Part shown: positions 8,289 through 16,334 of the stretch, one piece after another
How the letters are laid out: every line of letters begins with the position of its first letter
Position numbering within the stretch: position 1 is the stretch's first letter
Assembly: GCA_002355495.1 (NCBI GenBank)
Contig: AP017424.1
Span: 62,001 to 126,000 of the forward strand
Origin: Streptomyces laurentii
Lineage (GTDB): Bacteria > Actinomycetota > Actinomycetes > Streptomycetales > Streptomycetaceae
DNA length: 64,000 bases
Reading direction: 5' to 3'
Translations under genes and position numbers: made by a program
Notes under the pieces: generated by a model
Seen by the model: only the letters and a program-made list of their open reading frames with translations
What the model was told of the DNA's origin: nothing
Database searches by the model: none

Positions 8289-8375
8289 CCGAAGAGCACA
8301 GCTCCCGCCTGCGCATGGGCGGGTGAGGCGCACCCGCGCGCTGGGCGGATGCGCCTTCCGGGCCCGGGGCCGGGA

Positions 8376-8891
8376 TCCACACCGCGGTAGAGGTCGGACA
8401 CTTCGGCCGGAACGGACAGCGGGCGCACGGCCAGGGCATCGAGATCGCCCTTGTCCCCGGCACCCGCCACTCCGAGCTCGTCCCGCCACTCCGAGCTCGT
8501 CCCGCACTCCGAGCTCGGCCCGCACCCCGAGCACGGCCCGCACCCCGAGCACGATGCCCAGCGGCTGTCCGTACAGCTCGATGATCGGGGTCTCCCACGG
8601 CAGAGCGACCGTGAAGGGCACGCTGCGATTCTCGCCCTCATGGAGGCGGAAGTCGCCGCCGATGGTGAAGCGTTCGAAGGCGATGGTGCCGTCGTGCTCT
8701 CCGTGCTCGGTCTCGGCCTCGACGCGGGCGACGAGTTCGAGCGTGATGTGCTCGATGCCGAAGTCCGCGCGCCCTCCGGTCAGGCGGACCTCGCCGGTCA
8801 GGCTGCCACCGGGGGTGACGCCCGCGGGGTCAAGGACCGAGTCCACGGCCGGGCCACCGACCTCCATCGAGCCGAGCAGTCACTTGAACAC
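8376..8891 (-). pseudogene. Spo0M (SpoOM) family protein, broken
   Basis: The minus strand reads V-F-K-stop-LLGSMEVGGPAVDSVLD and continues with features of Spo0M sporulation-control proteins: FGIEHITLELVARVEAE, FTIGGDFRLHEGE and LPWETPIIELYGQPLGIVLGVR. Codon 4, expected to be Arg (CGA), is TGA. After LGVR the frame runs into a short tandem repeat (8468-8558) and shifts. The next recognisable part (GVAGAGDKGDLDAL) is in another frame, and the C-terminal half of the usual protein is missing. Nonsense codon, repeat-associated frameshift and truncation together make a functional product very unlikely. Confidence 0.8.
8468..8558. repeat. 18-bp tandem repeat inside the Spo0M remnant
   Basis: Five tandem units begin CACTCCGAGCTCGTCCCG or a close variant. 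The first is 19 bp, the other four 18 bp, and the last diverges at its end. The extra base in the first unit changes the reading frame. On the coding strand the units encode repeated LGVR-type tetrapeptides, so slippage expansion of one native segment is likely. Confidence 0.75.
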
Positions 8892-8934
8892 CGTCGTGGC
8901 GCTCACCCCTTCGGCCATGGTTCACAAAGGCAGT

Positions 8935-8960
8935 CGCCCCGGCGGTCCGCCGCCGGGGCG
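8935..8960. terminator. Rho-independent-type hairpin
   Basis: An 11-bp perfect stem (CGCCCCGGCGG paired with CCGCCGGGGCG) with a TCCG loop, just past the stop of the small helix-hairpin-helix gene. There is only a weak T tract, as is usual in high-GC actinomycetes. Confidence 0.65.
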
Positions 8961-8987
8961 AAAGAGGCGCGCCAGCGGCGCGGGTTA

Positions 8988-9206
8988 CTACTTCGCGGCG
9001 TCCAGCGCAGCGAGCGCCTGGGCCCAGCGGGCGAACTTCAGGTCGGCCAGGTCGGCGACGGTCTTGATCCCGAACGCCTCGTTCAGCAGCGCCCCCTGCC
9101 GCTCACTGACGCCCTTGAGCGCGTCCACGGGAGCCGCCAGGACCTCCGCCACACTCTTGTCCGCCCACGCCTTGTCCAGCACCTTGTCGAGATCGATCGA
9201 AGCCAT
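8988..9206 (-). CDS. Small helix-hairpin-helix-like protein
   Basis: A 72-residue, largely helical protein. Its second half (FGIKTVADLADLKFARWAQAL) resembles helix-hairpin-helix motifs found in small DNA-associated proteins. There is no signal peptide or membrane segment. The ATG at 9206 follows GGGAGGGA; longer in-frame starts upstream are not supported. Its promoter region carries operator 2 (9332-9347), which suggests co-regulation with the lectin/LysM and ArsR-like genes. Its molecular role is unknown. Confidence 0.72.
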   Translation of the reverse strand: MASIDLDKVLDKAWADKSVAEVLAAPVDALKGVSERQGALLNEAFGIKTVADLADLKFARWAQALAALDAAK

Positions 9207-9635
9207 GGAACAGTCCCTCCCAGAAGAACAAGCAACCAACACGCAGTCCGCCAACAGGTAGGACTCCACGCCCCGTTACAGGCATGCGGGCATACATGAG
9301 AACGGGCGCGTGAAGATCACCACTAGCGAAATCTACACACGCGTAGAAGTATAGGAGTAGCCGGGCTGCCTCGAAGTGTCGTCACCGAAACGGCACATAA
9401 GGCTCCTCCGGCCGCCTCGCGCCGCCCCGCCAAGCGGGGGGGCGACAAGCGAAGATTTACTTGCCGCTCGCCGAAGAGCGCGGACACTGTCCGTAGTCAA
9501 AGAACGTGTGCGAACTCGGACTCGCGGGTTCGCCAAGAAGGAAACGGAGCAGCAGACCCGCAAGGGGTGAACCCCCCAGTCCCTGCCGTGCCACGCCCTG
9601 CCCGAAGACGCTTGAGCCGGGAGCGGGGTGGCACG
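9207..9635. other. Intergenic region with operator 2
   Basis: No gene is supported in these 429 bp. They hold the promoter side of the helix-hairpin-helix gene, including the TCTACA-type box. The 64-residue plus-strand frame starting at 9376 is Arg/Thr-rich with no recognisable domain. Confidence 0.45.
9332..9347. promoter_or_regulatory. Operator 2: TCTACA-N4-CGTAGA
   Basis: An imperfect inverted repeat, TCTACA CACG CGTAGA, 126 bp upstream of the helix-hairpin-helix start. It differs from the operator 1 core by one base in the right half. On the minus strand the left half continues as TGTAGATT, which contains a TANNNT -10-like hexamer. Confidence 0.6.
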
Positions 9636-10017
9636 GTGACCGAGGTCCTGTTGCTGATCCTGGCGCCCGCCCTCACCTTGGCGTGCGCGGTGTTCGTCGC
9701 CGCCGGAGCGGGCCGCCTCCGAACACGGCTTCTCGCGCCTGGTCGTCACCGGCGTCGGCGGCGAGATCCTGGGCTTCCTGCACGTCAAGGACGCCCTTGC
9801 CGCCACCGACCGCACCTCTCCGTTCCCGCGTACGGGCTTCCATACGGTCACCAGGGTCGGCAAGGACACGCCCCCGGACGACACGATGACCGCCATGCGT
9901 ACCGCCGGCACCCACTTGGCCGCCGTCACCGGCGACAACGCTGCTGTCGTCCGCTTCGTCACCATGGAGGACGTACTCGAGGAACTCGTCGGCGAGGCCG
10001 CCGCCCCCGGCGCCTGA
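9636..10017 (+). pseudogene. CNNM/hemolysin-family (DUF21-CBS) protein with internal deletion
   Basis: The first 25 or so residues (VTEVLLLILAPALTLACAVFVAA) are the start of the first membrane helix of a CNNM/HlyC-type transporter-like protein. After a frame change, the sequence EHGFSRLVVTG, ILGFLHVKDAL, MRTAGTHLAAVTG and FVTMEDVLEELVGEAA is the CBS-pair C terminus of the same family. Roughly 300 residues between them are missing. The simplest reading is one internal deletion that fused the two ends out of frame. Confidence 0.8.
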
Positions 10018-10117
10018 CCAGCGGGCCCCGATCAACACCGCCGTGACGGCCGCGCACGGCAGCGCGGGAGCCAGATACCGCAGTCCTCGCGCGCCGCAGG
10101 GATCGGCCGCGTGACCT

Positions 10118-10133
10118 TCTACAAACATGTAAA
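10118..10133. promoter_or_regulatory. Operator 3: TCTACA-N4-TGTAAA
   Basis: An inverted repeat, TCTACA AACA TGTAAA, upstream of the ArsR-like gene. It shares the geometry of operators 1 and 2. Its right half contains an extended -10-like TGTAAAAT. Binding here would block transcription of the regulator itself. Confidence 0.62.
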
Positions 10134-10222
10134 ATCATTGGGATGGGATGCGCGGGCGGAACATGCGCGGCGCCGGTCGAACGTATCCGGACAGCGGGCT
10201 GTGTTCGAAGAGGGATGAGCGG

Positions 10223-10582
10223 GTGGCGAGCACGGACGACCTCAACGATGCGGCCGACGACTCTCTGGACGAAGCGGCCCTGGCCTTCGGCTTGCTGGCT
10301 TCCCCAGTGCGTCTGCGCATCCTCCGAGTCCTGACACGGGGCGAGAGTAGCGTGGCGAGCATCGCGGACGAGGTGGGCGGAGCGCTGTCCACGATCAGTC
10401 AGCACCTGTCCGTCCTCAAGCGCTCCGGGCTGGTCGGCTCACGCAGGGACGGACGGCGACAGATGTACTTCGTCAAAGACCGTGACGCTGTCTCCGCGGT
10501 AAGCGTCATGATCGGAGCGCTCACCGCACGGACGAGAGCGTGGCCCGCGCGTTCGCACGGGCCGATCCAGGACGACCGCTGA
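10223..10582 (+). CDS. ArsR/SmtB-like winged-helix transcriptional regulator
   Basis: This protein of about 119 residues has an ArsR-type fold: LASPVRLRILRVL, then the recognition region IADEVGGALSTISQHLSVLKRSGLVG and the wing RRDGRRQMYFV. No ArsR metal-binding CxC motif is present, so it is probably not a metal sensor. GTG 10223 follows AGAGGGA. An ATG at 10148 is in frame and would suit a leaderless transcript from the -10-like element within operator 3. Because operator 3 sits in its own promoter, it is the best candidate for the protein binding all three local boxes. Confidence 0.8.
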   Translation: MASTDDLNDAADDSLDEAALAFGLLASPVRLRILRVLTRGESSVASIADEVGGALSTISQHLSVLKRSGLVGSRRDGRRQMYFVKDRDAVSAVSVMIGALTARTRAWPARSHGPIQDDR

Positions 10583-10618
10583 CCGCGCGGCGAGCGATGC
10601 CTGGCGCCGAACGATGCG

Positions 10619-11049
10619 TCAGCGGTCGGTGGCTTCCAACCCGACGAAGCGGATGTGCTCGCCCGCGGTGCGGAAGGCGGGGGTGAGGCCGTCGACCGTG
10701 AAGCCCATGAAGCGGCACGATGCTCGTGCGGAGCAGGGGTACCAGCGGGCGTAGTCGACCATGAGCCGCACGCCTTCCACCGGTGTGAGAAACCATGCGT
10801 GACCGCGTGGTATCGGCGGCCCCACTGGACCGTTGCCGGAGGAGTGCTGCGGAGGTTCCGGTACCACTGGGAATCCGGGCCGAAGCCGTGCGCGACGATC
10901 CAGGCGTCGCGGGGCGGGTGCGCCGTTCCGGGCAGGAGGACCGCGCGCTGAAGGCTGATCCCGGGATCAGGCGCTGTGGCGCACTCATGTCCGCTCCGGG
11001 CCGTGAGCACCCGCTCCAAGACGAAGCCGAACCCCCTGCCTCCGAACAT
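10619..11049 (-). pseudogene. Nitroreductase/deazaflavin-dependent (DUF385-like) family remnant
   Basis: Two overlapping minus-strand frames share one protein. The upstream frame gives WIVAHGFGPDSQWYRNLRS and TVQWGRRYHAVTHGF. The next frame continues TPVEGVRLMVDYARWYP and FMGFTVDGLTPAFRTAGEHI, ending in FVGLEATDR. WYRNL and the following beta-strand pattern are typical of F420- or quinone-reductase DUF385 proteins. A frameshift near 10790 separates the halves, and the N terminus is not recognisable. Confidence 0.6.
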
Positions 11050-11443
11050 GCCGCGCTACTGTCGAACAACCCTGCCGTCGCGGCGCCTTGGACCGCCCAG
11101 CTCCGCGTCCGTCTCCTCTCACGGTGTGAAATGATCTCCAAAGCCGCAGGGACGGCAGCCCCAACACCACGTAGAAGTCGCTGGTCAGAGGATCGAGTCG
11201 GTGGGCCGCGGCCGACAAGGCCGGTGGTCTCGGTGCGCGAGACGGCGAACCAGCGGCTGTGGGACACCCTGTAAGGGCTGCTGAACGCCGGGCAGCGGGC
11301 GGTGCATTCTCGAAAGATCGGTGCCTGGCTGACAGGAGGGCATCCCCCGCCAGGTGACCGTCGGCCCCGTATCCGTACGGCGGGGGCTTTGGCAGACTGG
11401 CGCGGTCCGGTCCCGTACCGGCCGCGCGCGCCGAAGGGACATT
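11050..11443. other. Gap upstream of the TagC-like gene
   Basis: About 390 bp with no supported gene. It must contain the promoter of the downstream TagC-like gene; the Shine-Dalgarno GAAGGGA lies at 11433-11439. I see no strong palindrome. Confidence 0.4.
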
Positions 11444-12745
11444 GTGCCCGAATCCTCCCGAGGAGTCGCTCCGTTGAGCGTCATCGTCCCAGGACACATC
11501 GACATTGCGGGTCCGGTGGGCAAGCTGCTCCACCGGCGCCCGCTCCACAACATCACCGTCATGCAGTCGTTCGGCCTCGACCCGGTCGGCGGCGACATCT
11601 TCGTGCTGCAGATCATGGGCGGCGGCATCCGGCTCGGCGGCGAGGCCGCCGCCTTGGACTACCTCACTCGCAAGGCCCACGGCGATCTGTGCCTGACCCG
11701 GCTCAACGAGGCCGGGACGATCACCGGGCACATGTATCTACGCGGATTCGGACACGGCGTCAACCTCGGGGTGGAAAACCGCGCCGGGAAGATCTGGCTG
11801 TGGACCGAGACCGCCTCCAGGCCCAACGGCAGCAACCAGGGCTATGGCACCGCGGTGACCAGCTTCACGTACGCCGACGGCGATGTCGTCGACTACGGCA
11901 CCACGCGCCACACCCCGCCCCACACCCCGGACAAGGACGCCCTCTTCGTCACCCCCACCATCGACCAGGGTGCCGGCGAGCTCATCGTGCGCTTCTACTT
12001 GAACGGCGCCACGCACTGGGAGCGATACGACCTGGCCAAGGCAACGGCCGGGGTGTGGGAGCCGATCCAGCGGATGACCCCCGCCCTGCCGGCCGCCACC
12101 TTCCAGGGGTACGCCTCGCACGCCGGGGTGCTGTACACGCTCCAGGGCGACGCCTACGGCCCCACCAACCCCGAGCCCGGCAACACGTACATCACCGCCA
12201 TCTCGTGGGAAACCGGTGAGCTGCTGGACCGCCGGCTGATCACCGCCGCTCCCGGCCTGGCCTGGCGCGAGCCCGAGGGCATGACCGTCTCCGTCCGCTC
12301 CGGCGTGCCGTCCCTGCACTTCGGCTTCGCCTGCGAGGAACCCGGTCCCCGGACCTGCACCCTCATGACGCTGCCCGGGGATCCGGAGACCGACGGCGTG
12401 AAGGTCCTCACCGACTGGCGGGCCATCACGCTCGCCGCCGGGGTGAGCGCGGATCAGAACGCCCCGCGCGGCCGTCTGATCAGCCTCGCCGGCACCACAT
12501 TTCTCCAGCTCTCCGGCGGCGTCGCCGGCCCTTTCACCGCGGACGCCGTGCTCGGCACCCTGCCCGACGCGCTCACCCCGAGCATCCCGGCCCGCGCCAC
12601 CGTCCCCCGCGACACCGCCGGTGGCGGACCCGCCGTCGCCCGGGTCGAGGTGGGCAGCGACCGTGTCCTACGGCTCTTCGGCGCGCGTACCACCAGCCCG
12701 ATCGCCTGGGCGCAGCTCGACAACTTCAGCGCGGTCTGGCGCTGA
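11444..12745 (+). CDS. P68 RBP/TagC-like beta-propeller protein
   Basis: The protein has 433 residues. About 10-320 resemble the beta-propeller shared by the phage P68 receptor-binding protein and TagC-like teichoic-acid proteins: MQSFGLDPVGGDIFVLQIM, GHMYLRGFGHGVNLGVE and WREPEGMTVS. The last 110 or so residues (RGRLISLAGTTFLQLSGG to PIAWAQLDNFSAVWR) form a separate module that recurs in the next gene. No clear signal peptide is seen with the GTG at 11444, chosen because GAAGGGA precedes it; a TTG at 11474 is the alternative. The fold suggests glycan or cell-surface binding, but there is no phage context. Confidence 0.75.
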   Translation: MPESSRGVAPLSVIVPGHIDIAGPVGKLLHRRPLHNITVMQSFGLDPVGGDIFVLQIMGGGIRLGGEAAALDYLTRKAHGDLCLTRLNEAGTITGHMYLRGFGHGVNLGVENRAGKIWLWTETASRPNGSNQGYGTAVTSFTYADGDVVDYGTTRHTPPHTPDKDALFVTPTIDQGAGELIVRFYLNGATHWERYDLAKATAGVWEPIQRMTPALPAATFQGYASHAGVLYTLQGDAYGPTNPEPGNTYITAISWETGELLDRRLITAAPGLAWREPEGMTVSVRSGVPSLHFGFACEEPGPRTCTLMTLPGDPETDGVKVLTDWRAITLAAGVSADQNAPRGRLISLAGTTFLQLSGGVAGPFTADAVLGTLPDALTPSIPARATVPRDTAGGGPAVARVEVGSDRVLRLFGARTTSPIAWAQLDNFSAVWR

Positions 12746-12841
12746 CCACCGCCGCCGGACCCGGACCTCGCTCTCCCCGGCCCCCGGGACCCTTCTCCGA
12801 GTCCCCACGAATCCGCCCCTGACCCAAGGAGCCGACCGCCC

Positions 12842-13303
12842 ATGTCCCACGACCGCCGCAGCGTCCTCGGCGCAGCCCTCGCCCTGCCCGCCGCCCTCAC
12901 CGTCGGCGGCCTCGCCGCCGCCACCCGGGCGTCCGCCGCCGCCGGCGCTGCCACCGTCGACGCCGGCGCCTGGACCGCGCTCGTCCTGGAGCCCGGGATC
13001 ACCCCGCTCGCGGGCGCGACCCCCGAGGTCCGGCTCGTGACCATCGCCGGCACCGTCTTCCTCCAGGGCCGCGGTCTGGTCTCCTGCGATCTCACCGCCG
13101 ACAGCAGGATCGGCCGACTGCCCGACGGCTTCCCGCTGCCGACCGGCTATGTGCGGGCCGCCGCTCCCCGTAACAACAGCCAGGGCATCAACGCCTGCCG
13201 CTTCGAGATCAACCCCAGTGGCGCCGTCAGCGTCTACGGCGGCAACGCCGGCAACCCGATCACCTGGTTGCAGTTCGACCCGGTCCAGACGATCTGGCGC
13301 TGA
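12842..13303 (+). CDS. Tat-exported protein sharing the C-terminal module of its neighbour
   Basis: This 153-residue protein starts with a twin-arginine signal (DRRSVLGAALALPAALTVGG, cleavage near ASA-AA). The mature part matches the end of the TagC-like protein: LVTIAGTVFLQGRG corresponds to LISLAGTTFLQLSG, and both end in a PITW/PIAW-x-Q-[FL]-D-x-VW-R pattern. The two genes lie 96 bp apart on one strand and are probably co-expressed. The module is a small beta-rich fold like those at phage tail-fibre ends, of unknown ligand. Confidence 0.75.
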   Translation: MSHDRRSVLGAALALPAALTVGGLAAATRASAAAGAATVDAGAWTALVLEPGITPLAGATPEVRLVTIAGTVFLQGRGLVSCDLTADSRIGRLPDGFPLPTGYVRAAAPRNNSQGINACRFEINPSGAVSVYGGNAGNPITWLQFDPVQTIWR

Positions 13304-13342
13304 ACGTTTCCCCCGGGCAGGACGGCTACTGGCCTGTGAGGC

Positions 13343-13693
13343 ATGCGGACCCCGGACGGCGGTGCGACGGGTCACCAGCCCGGCGATCCGGGGCTCTTCG
13401 GCCCCGGATCCGTCACCTGGCAGCTCCACGGCGACCCCGTCATGTGGATCGGCGGGGTGCGCGCCCTGTACCTCCAGGCGCTGCACCCCGCCGCCGACCG
13501 CAATGTCGTGATCAACAGCGACTTCCGCCGGGACGCGTGGAGCCGTCTGATGCGCACCGCGCGCCTCGTCGGCACCCTCACCTACGGCACTGCCGAGGCC
13601 GCCGGCGCCCGGGTCCGCCGGATCCACCGGCTGCTCGGCATCGACGACCCCGTGCTGCTGTGGGCGCACTGCGCCGAGATCGGCTCCCCCACT
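13343..13693 (+). pseudogene. MpaB-type oxygenase (DUF2236), N-terminal fragment
   Basis: The frame begins with hallmark DUF2236 sequence: GDPGLFGPGSVTWQLHGDP, GGVRALYLQALHPA, DFRRDAWSRLMRTARLVGT and VLLWAHCAEI. After about 115 residues the family match stops and an XRE-type regulator begins in the same frame. Intact members have about 270-300 residues, so the catalytic C-terminal part is lost. The joined ORF is a chance or deletion-derived fusion. Confidence 0.75.
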
Positions 13694-14088
13694 GTGTACG
13701 GCTTCGACGCGGCGAAGCTGCGGGCCGCCCGCACGGCCGCCGGTGCCTCGGTCGCCCACATGGCCCGCGAGGTCCGCGTCGCGGAGCGGGCGGTGAGCCT
13801 CTACCTGGCCGGGACGCGCGTGCCGAAGCCGGAGGTGCTACCGCGCCTGGCGAAGGCGGTCGGCGTCTCCCCGGCGGATCTGTGCACCGTCGAGCACGAG
13901 CGCCTGGTCCGCCTGCGAGTGTTCGCCGCCGCAGCCGCGCCGAGATGGCACAGCGGCTCGGCATCGCCGAAAAAACGTACCGGCAGCTGGAGACCACCGG
14001 GCGCCGCGGAACCCTCGCCCACTACGACCGTGCGCGCGATGAGTGGATCGCCTGGGACGACTGGGCCGCGTCCTCCGCCGCCGGCTGA
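13694..14088 (+). pseudogene. XRE-type helix-turn-helix regulator, frameshifted
   Basis: A double helix-turn-helix protein is readable in two frames. The first has FDAAKLRAARTAAGASVAHM, SLYLAGTRVPKPEVLPRLA and VGVSPADL. After a one-base shift near 13925 the other frame continues RSRAEMAQRLGIAEKTYRQL and ends DEWIAWDDWAASSAAG. Tandem XRE domains of this sort are common in streptomycetes. Upstream it is fused in frame to the DUF2236 fragment. A GTG at 13694 could have been its original start. Confidence 0.65.
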
Positions 14089-14304
14089 CCGGGGCCGGGC
14101 GCCAGGATCCGTCTGTGCCACCGCGATCCGCCGCGCCCGCGCCGAACGCCGCGCTGCCCAGACCGTGGCAGCTCCAGCGCTTGCCGTGCCCGGGCCCACC
14201 GGGCAGGTCCGGGCACGGGGTTCGGCCCGGAGTCCAGGAACGTCGGCGTCTGTCGAACGCCCTGTCACACCACGAGGGTGCGGCGGATCGGGGTGGACCC
14301 GGTG

Positions 14305-15591
14305 TCAGGCTCGTCCGGAGCGGCGGCGGGCCGCGATGACGAGGCCGGCGCCTGCGGCGAGGACCACGACGGTGCCGATCACCAGCGGGACGGTGCCGCT
14401 GCTGCCGGTGGAGGCGAGATCTCCGTCCTTCTTGCCGGGCGGGGTGCTGTCGGCGGGGGCGGGGGTGCCCGGCGCGGCGGGGGTGGAGGTGCTCGTGTCC
14501 GGGGTGTCGCTCGCCGACGGCGTCGCGGGGGTGGAGGGCGTGGCGGTGGTGGGAGGCGGGGTCGTGGGGGTGCTGGACGGCGTGGTGGGAGGCGGGGTGG
14601 GAGGCGGGGTCTCGCCGGTCTCCGGGAGGCAGCCGGTGAACGGGAAGTGGTGCGTCTCGGCGCCGCCCGAGCCGCGCAGCGAGGCGACCCACACCGATCC
14701 GTTGACCGGGGCGCCAGTGCCCAGGTCCAGATGCGCCTTGGGGGCCAGCACGCTGCCGGGCCAGGCGGCCTTGCTGCTCTTGGTGACCGTGGTGGCCTCG
14801 GGGAAGTTCCACAGCAGGCGGGCGCGGACCTTGCCGTCGGAGGCACTCTGGAGTTTGTCGTCGAGTACGTAGTCCTGGCCGCCGGAGAGGAAGAAGCCGG
14901 TGGTGCCGGCCTTGGCCATGTCGTACGTCGTGCCGCTGACGTTGACGATCGCGGTGGCGCCGGCGGGGACCTTGAGGTAGATGTCCTTGGCCTTCTCCAG
15001 TTGGTCGGCCGTCACCTTGAAGACGTTGCGGGTGGTGTTCCCGCCCTCCAGGGTGAGTTTGCTGCCGCTCGGGGTCACTTCGGTGCCGGCAGACGCCGGT
15101 TGCTTCGCCAGTGCGGCGGAGTAGGACCGGAGCTTGCGGAACTCGGCGTCGAAGTCGATCAGGTCGGCGTTCTTGCCGAAGGTGCCGGAGTGCATTTCGA
15201 GGGCTCGGTCCTTGACCCTGCCGCCGACGACCGCGTTGCCCTTCATCACCGCGGTGACCGAGTCGTCGTTGAGCAGTTCGCCCCGGACGACGAGTGACGC
15301 CCGGCCGGGCAGGGCGTCGACCTCTGCGGTCGTCAGTTCGTTGGCGACGCTGAAGCCGCCGCGGAAGTCGGCGTTGCCGCCTACGGCCACCGCGCCTTCC
15401 GCGTCGGGGGTGTGGGCGTTGTCACCGAGGACGAACTCGCCGTACTTTCCGGCGATCCCGAAGACGTCGGTGGTGCAGCCCGCCGTGTCGGCGGCGGGTG
15501 TGGCCTGTGCGGCGGGGACGGCCGCGAGGCCGAGGACGAGGGCTCCGCCGAGCGCTGCGGACGCGGCAGCGGCGGTTGCGGATATGCGCAT
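14305..15591 (-). CDS. Choice-of-anchor A family surface protein with LAxTG sortase signal
   Basis: This secreted protein has 428 residues. A Sec signal (AAAASAALGGALVLGLAAV, cleavage near AQA-TPA) is followed by a choice-of-anchor A domain (about 38-325: CTTDVFGIAGKYGEFVLGDN and AEGAVAVGGNADFRGGFSV), a Pro/Thr/Ser-rich stalk (about 330-390), and the sorting signal LASTG (392-396), a hydrophobic helix and the tail ARRRSGRA. LASTG fits the LAxTG motif used by class E sortases for covalent attachment to peptidoglycan. Such domains are implicated in adhesion. The ligand is unknown and no sortase gene is in the window. Confidence 0.85.
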   Translation of the reverse strand: MRISATAAAASAALGGALVLGLAAVPAAQATPAADTAGCTTDVFGIAGKYGEFVLGDNAHTPDAEGAVAVGGNADFRGGFSVANELTTAEVDALPGRASLVVRGELLNDDSVTAVMKGNAVVGGRVKDRALEMHSGTFGKNADLIDFDAEFRKLRSYSAALAKQPASAGTEVTPSGSKLTLEGGNTTRNVFKVTADQLEKAKDIYLKVPAGATAIVNVSGTTYDMAKAGTTGFFLSGGQDYVLDDKLQSASDGKVRARLLWNFPEATTVTKSSKAAWPGSVLAPKAHLDLGTGAPVNGSVWVASLRGSGGAETHHFPFTGCLPETGETPPPTPPPTTPSSTPTTPPPTTATPSTPATPSASDTPDTSTSTPAAPGTPAPADSTPPGKKDGDLASTGSSGTVPLVIGTVVVLAAGAGLVIAARRRSGRA

Positions 15592-15765
15592 AGGGGGTGT
15601 CTCTCCAACGGAGGCGCTTACGAAGATTCCGTGGTAATTCCGGTCATAGTCTTCACGAAATCACGCATTGGTCAAGACCAATCCGCAGGGTAATCCTTTG
15701 TCCCGTTGTCGGTACCTGCCCGCGCGGTGTCGCCACGGGCGCGGTCGTGACGGTCCGGCAGCATC

Positions 15766-16333
15766 GTGGACCACGCCGCGAACACGTGTGCCGCGCATCC
15801 CGTGCCGAAGAAGCAGACCACCGTCTCGAAGAAGGCCCGGACCGACGCCCGCGAGGGCGAGAAGTTCACCACGGCCTACCGCCGCCACGACCGGCCCCAG
15901 CTGTCTCCTGCCGAGCTCCTTGCGCTCGGAGTCGCCAACGAGCGCAAGCACGCTGCGAAGTACGCCGACGATGAACGGAGCCGGGAGGCCCGCACCGCCC
16001 AGAACCGGATGCAGGAGCTGCACATCGACCCGCATGTCACCGAGGCCACCCGCGAGCGGCTGTCGACCCTCGGCTTCCGGCCGGCCGTGGTGACCGGGGA
16101 CGGCACCACCGGGTGGTCCGACGCGGGCCCGTACGACCGGAACTTCGTCTCCTTCGCCGTCCGCCACGTGCCGCAGGCCCTGGTGAAGCAGCCGGCGCCG
16201 GGCGGGCGCGCGCTGATGACGCTCGGGACGTCGTCGCCGTCGTGGCCGGGCCTCGCCGTGCTCGAAAGACGGCCGGACGGGAGCGTGGAAGCGGAGCTGC
16301 GCGCAGTCGAGTTCGGCCACCGCGCCGGTGCCG
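15766..16333 (+). pseudogene. Fragment of PCMT-like methyltransferase behind an unrelated N-terminal piece
   Basis: The reading frame starts with a charged segment I cannot place (KFTTAYRRHDRP, ELLALGVANERKHAAKYA). From about 16017 it switches to the second half of a protein-L-isoaspartate-type methyltransferase like those in ATP-grasp peptide clusters: IDPHVTEATRERLSTLGFRP, AVVTGDG, GPYDRNFVSFAVRHVPQALV and PGGRALMTLGT. The SAM-binding N-terminal half (the DxGxG motif) is absent, so the protein cannot be catalytic alone. It ends by running into a second methyltransferase remnant in another frame. Confidence 0.6.
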
Positions 16334-16334
16334 G

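Noticed and set aside
8468..8558. Tandem repeat considered as a CRISPR array
   Set aside because: Units of 18-19 bp are contiguous with no spacers and lie inside a decayed coding sequence.
9376..9570. 64-codon plus-strand frame between operator 2 and the CNNM remnant
   Set aside because: Arg/Thr-rich, no ribosome-binding site and no homology pattern.
9333..9965. 210-codon minus-strand frame over the CNNM remnant
   Set aside because: Shadow of the pseudogene on the other strand; composition is not protein-like.
11161..11180. CGTAGAAGT considered as a fourth copy of the TCTACA-type operator
   Set aside because: Only one half-site is present; no TCTACA partner at the right distance.
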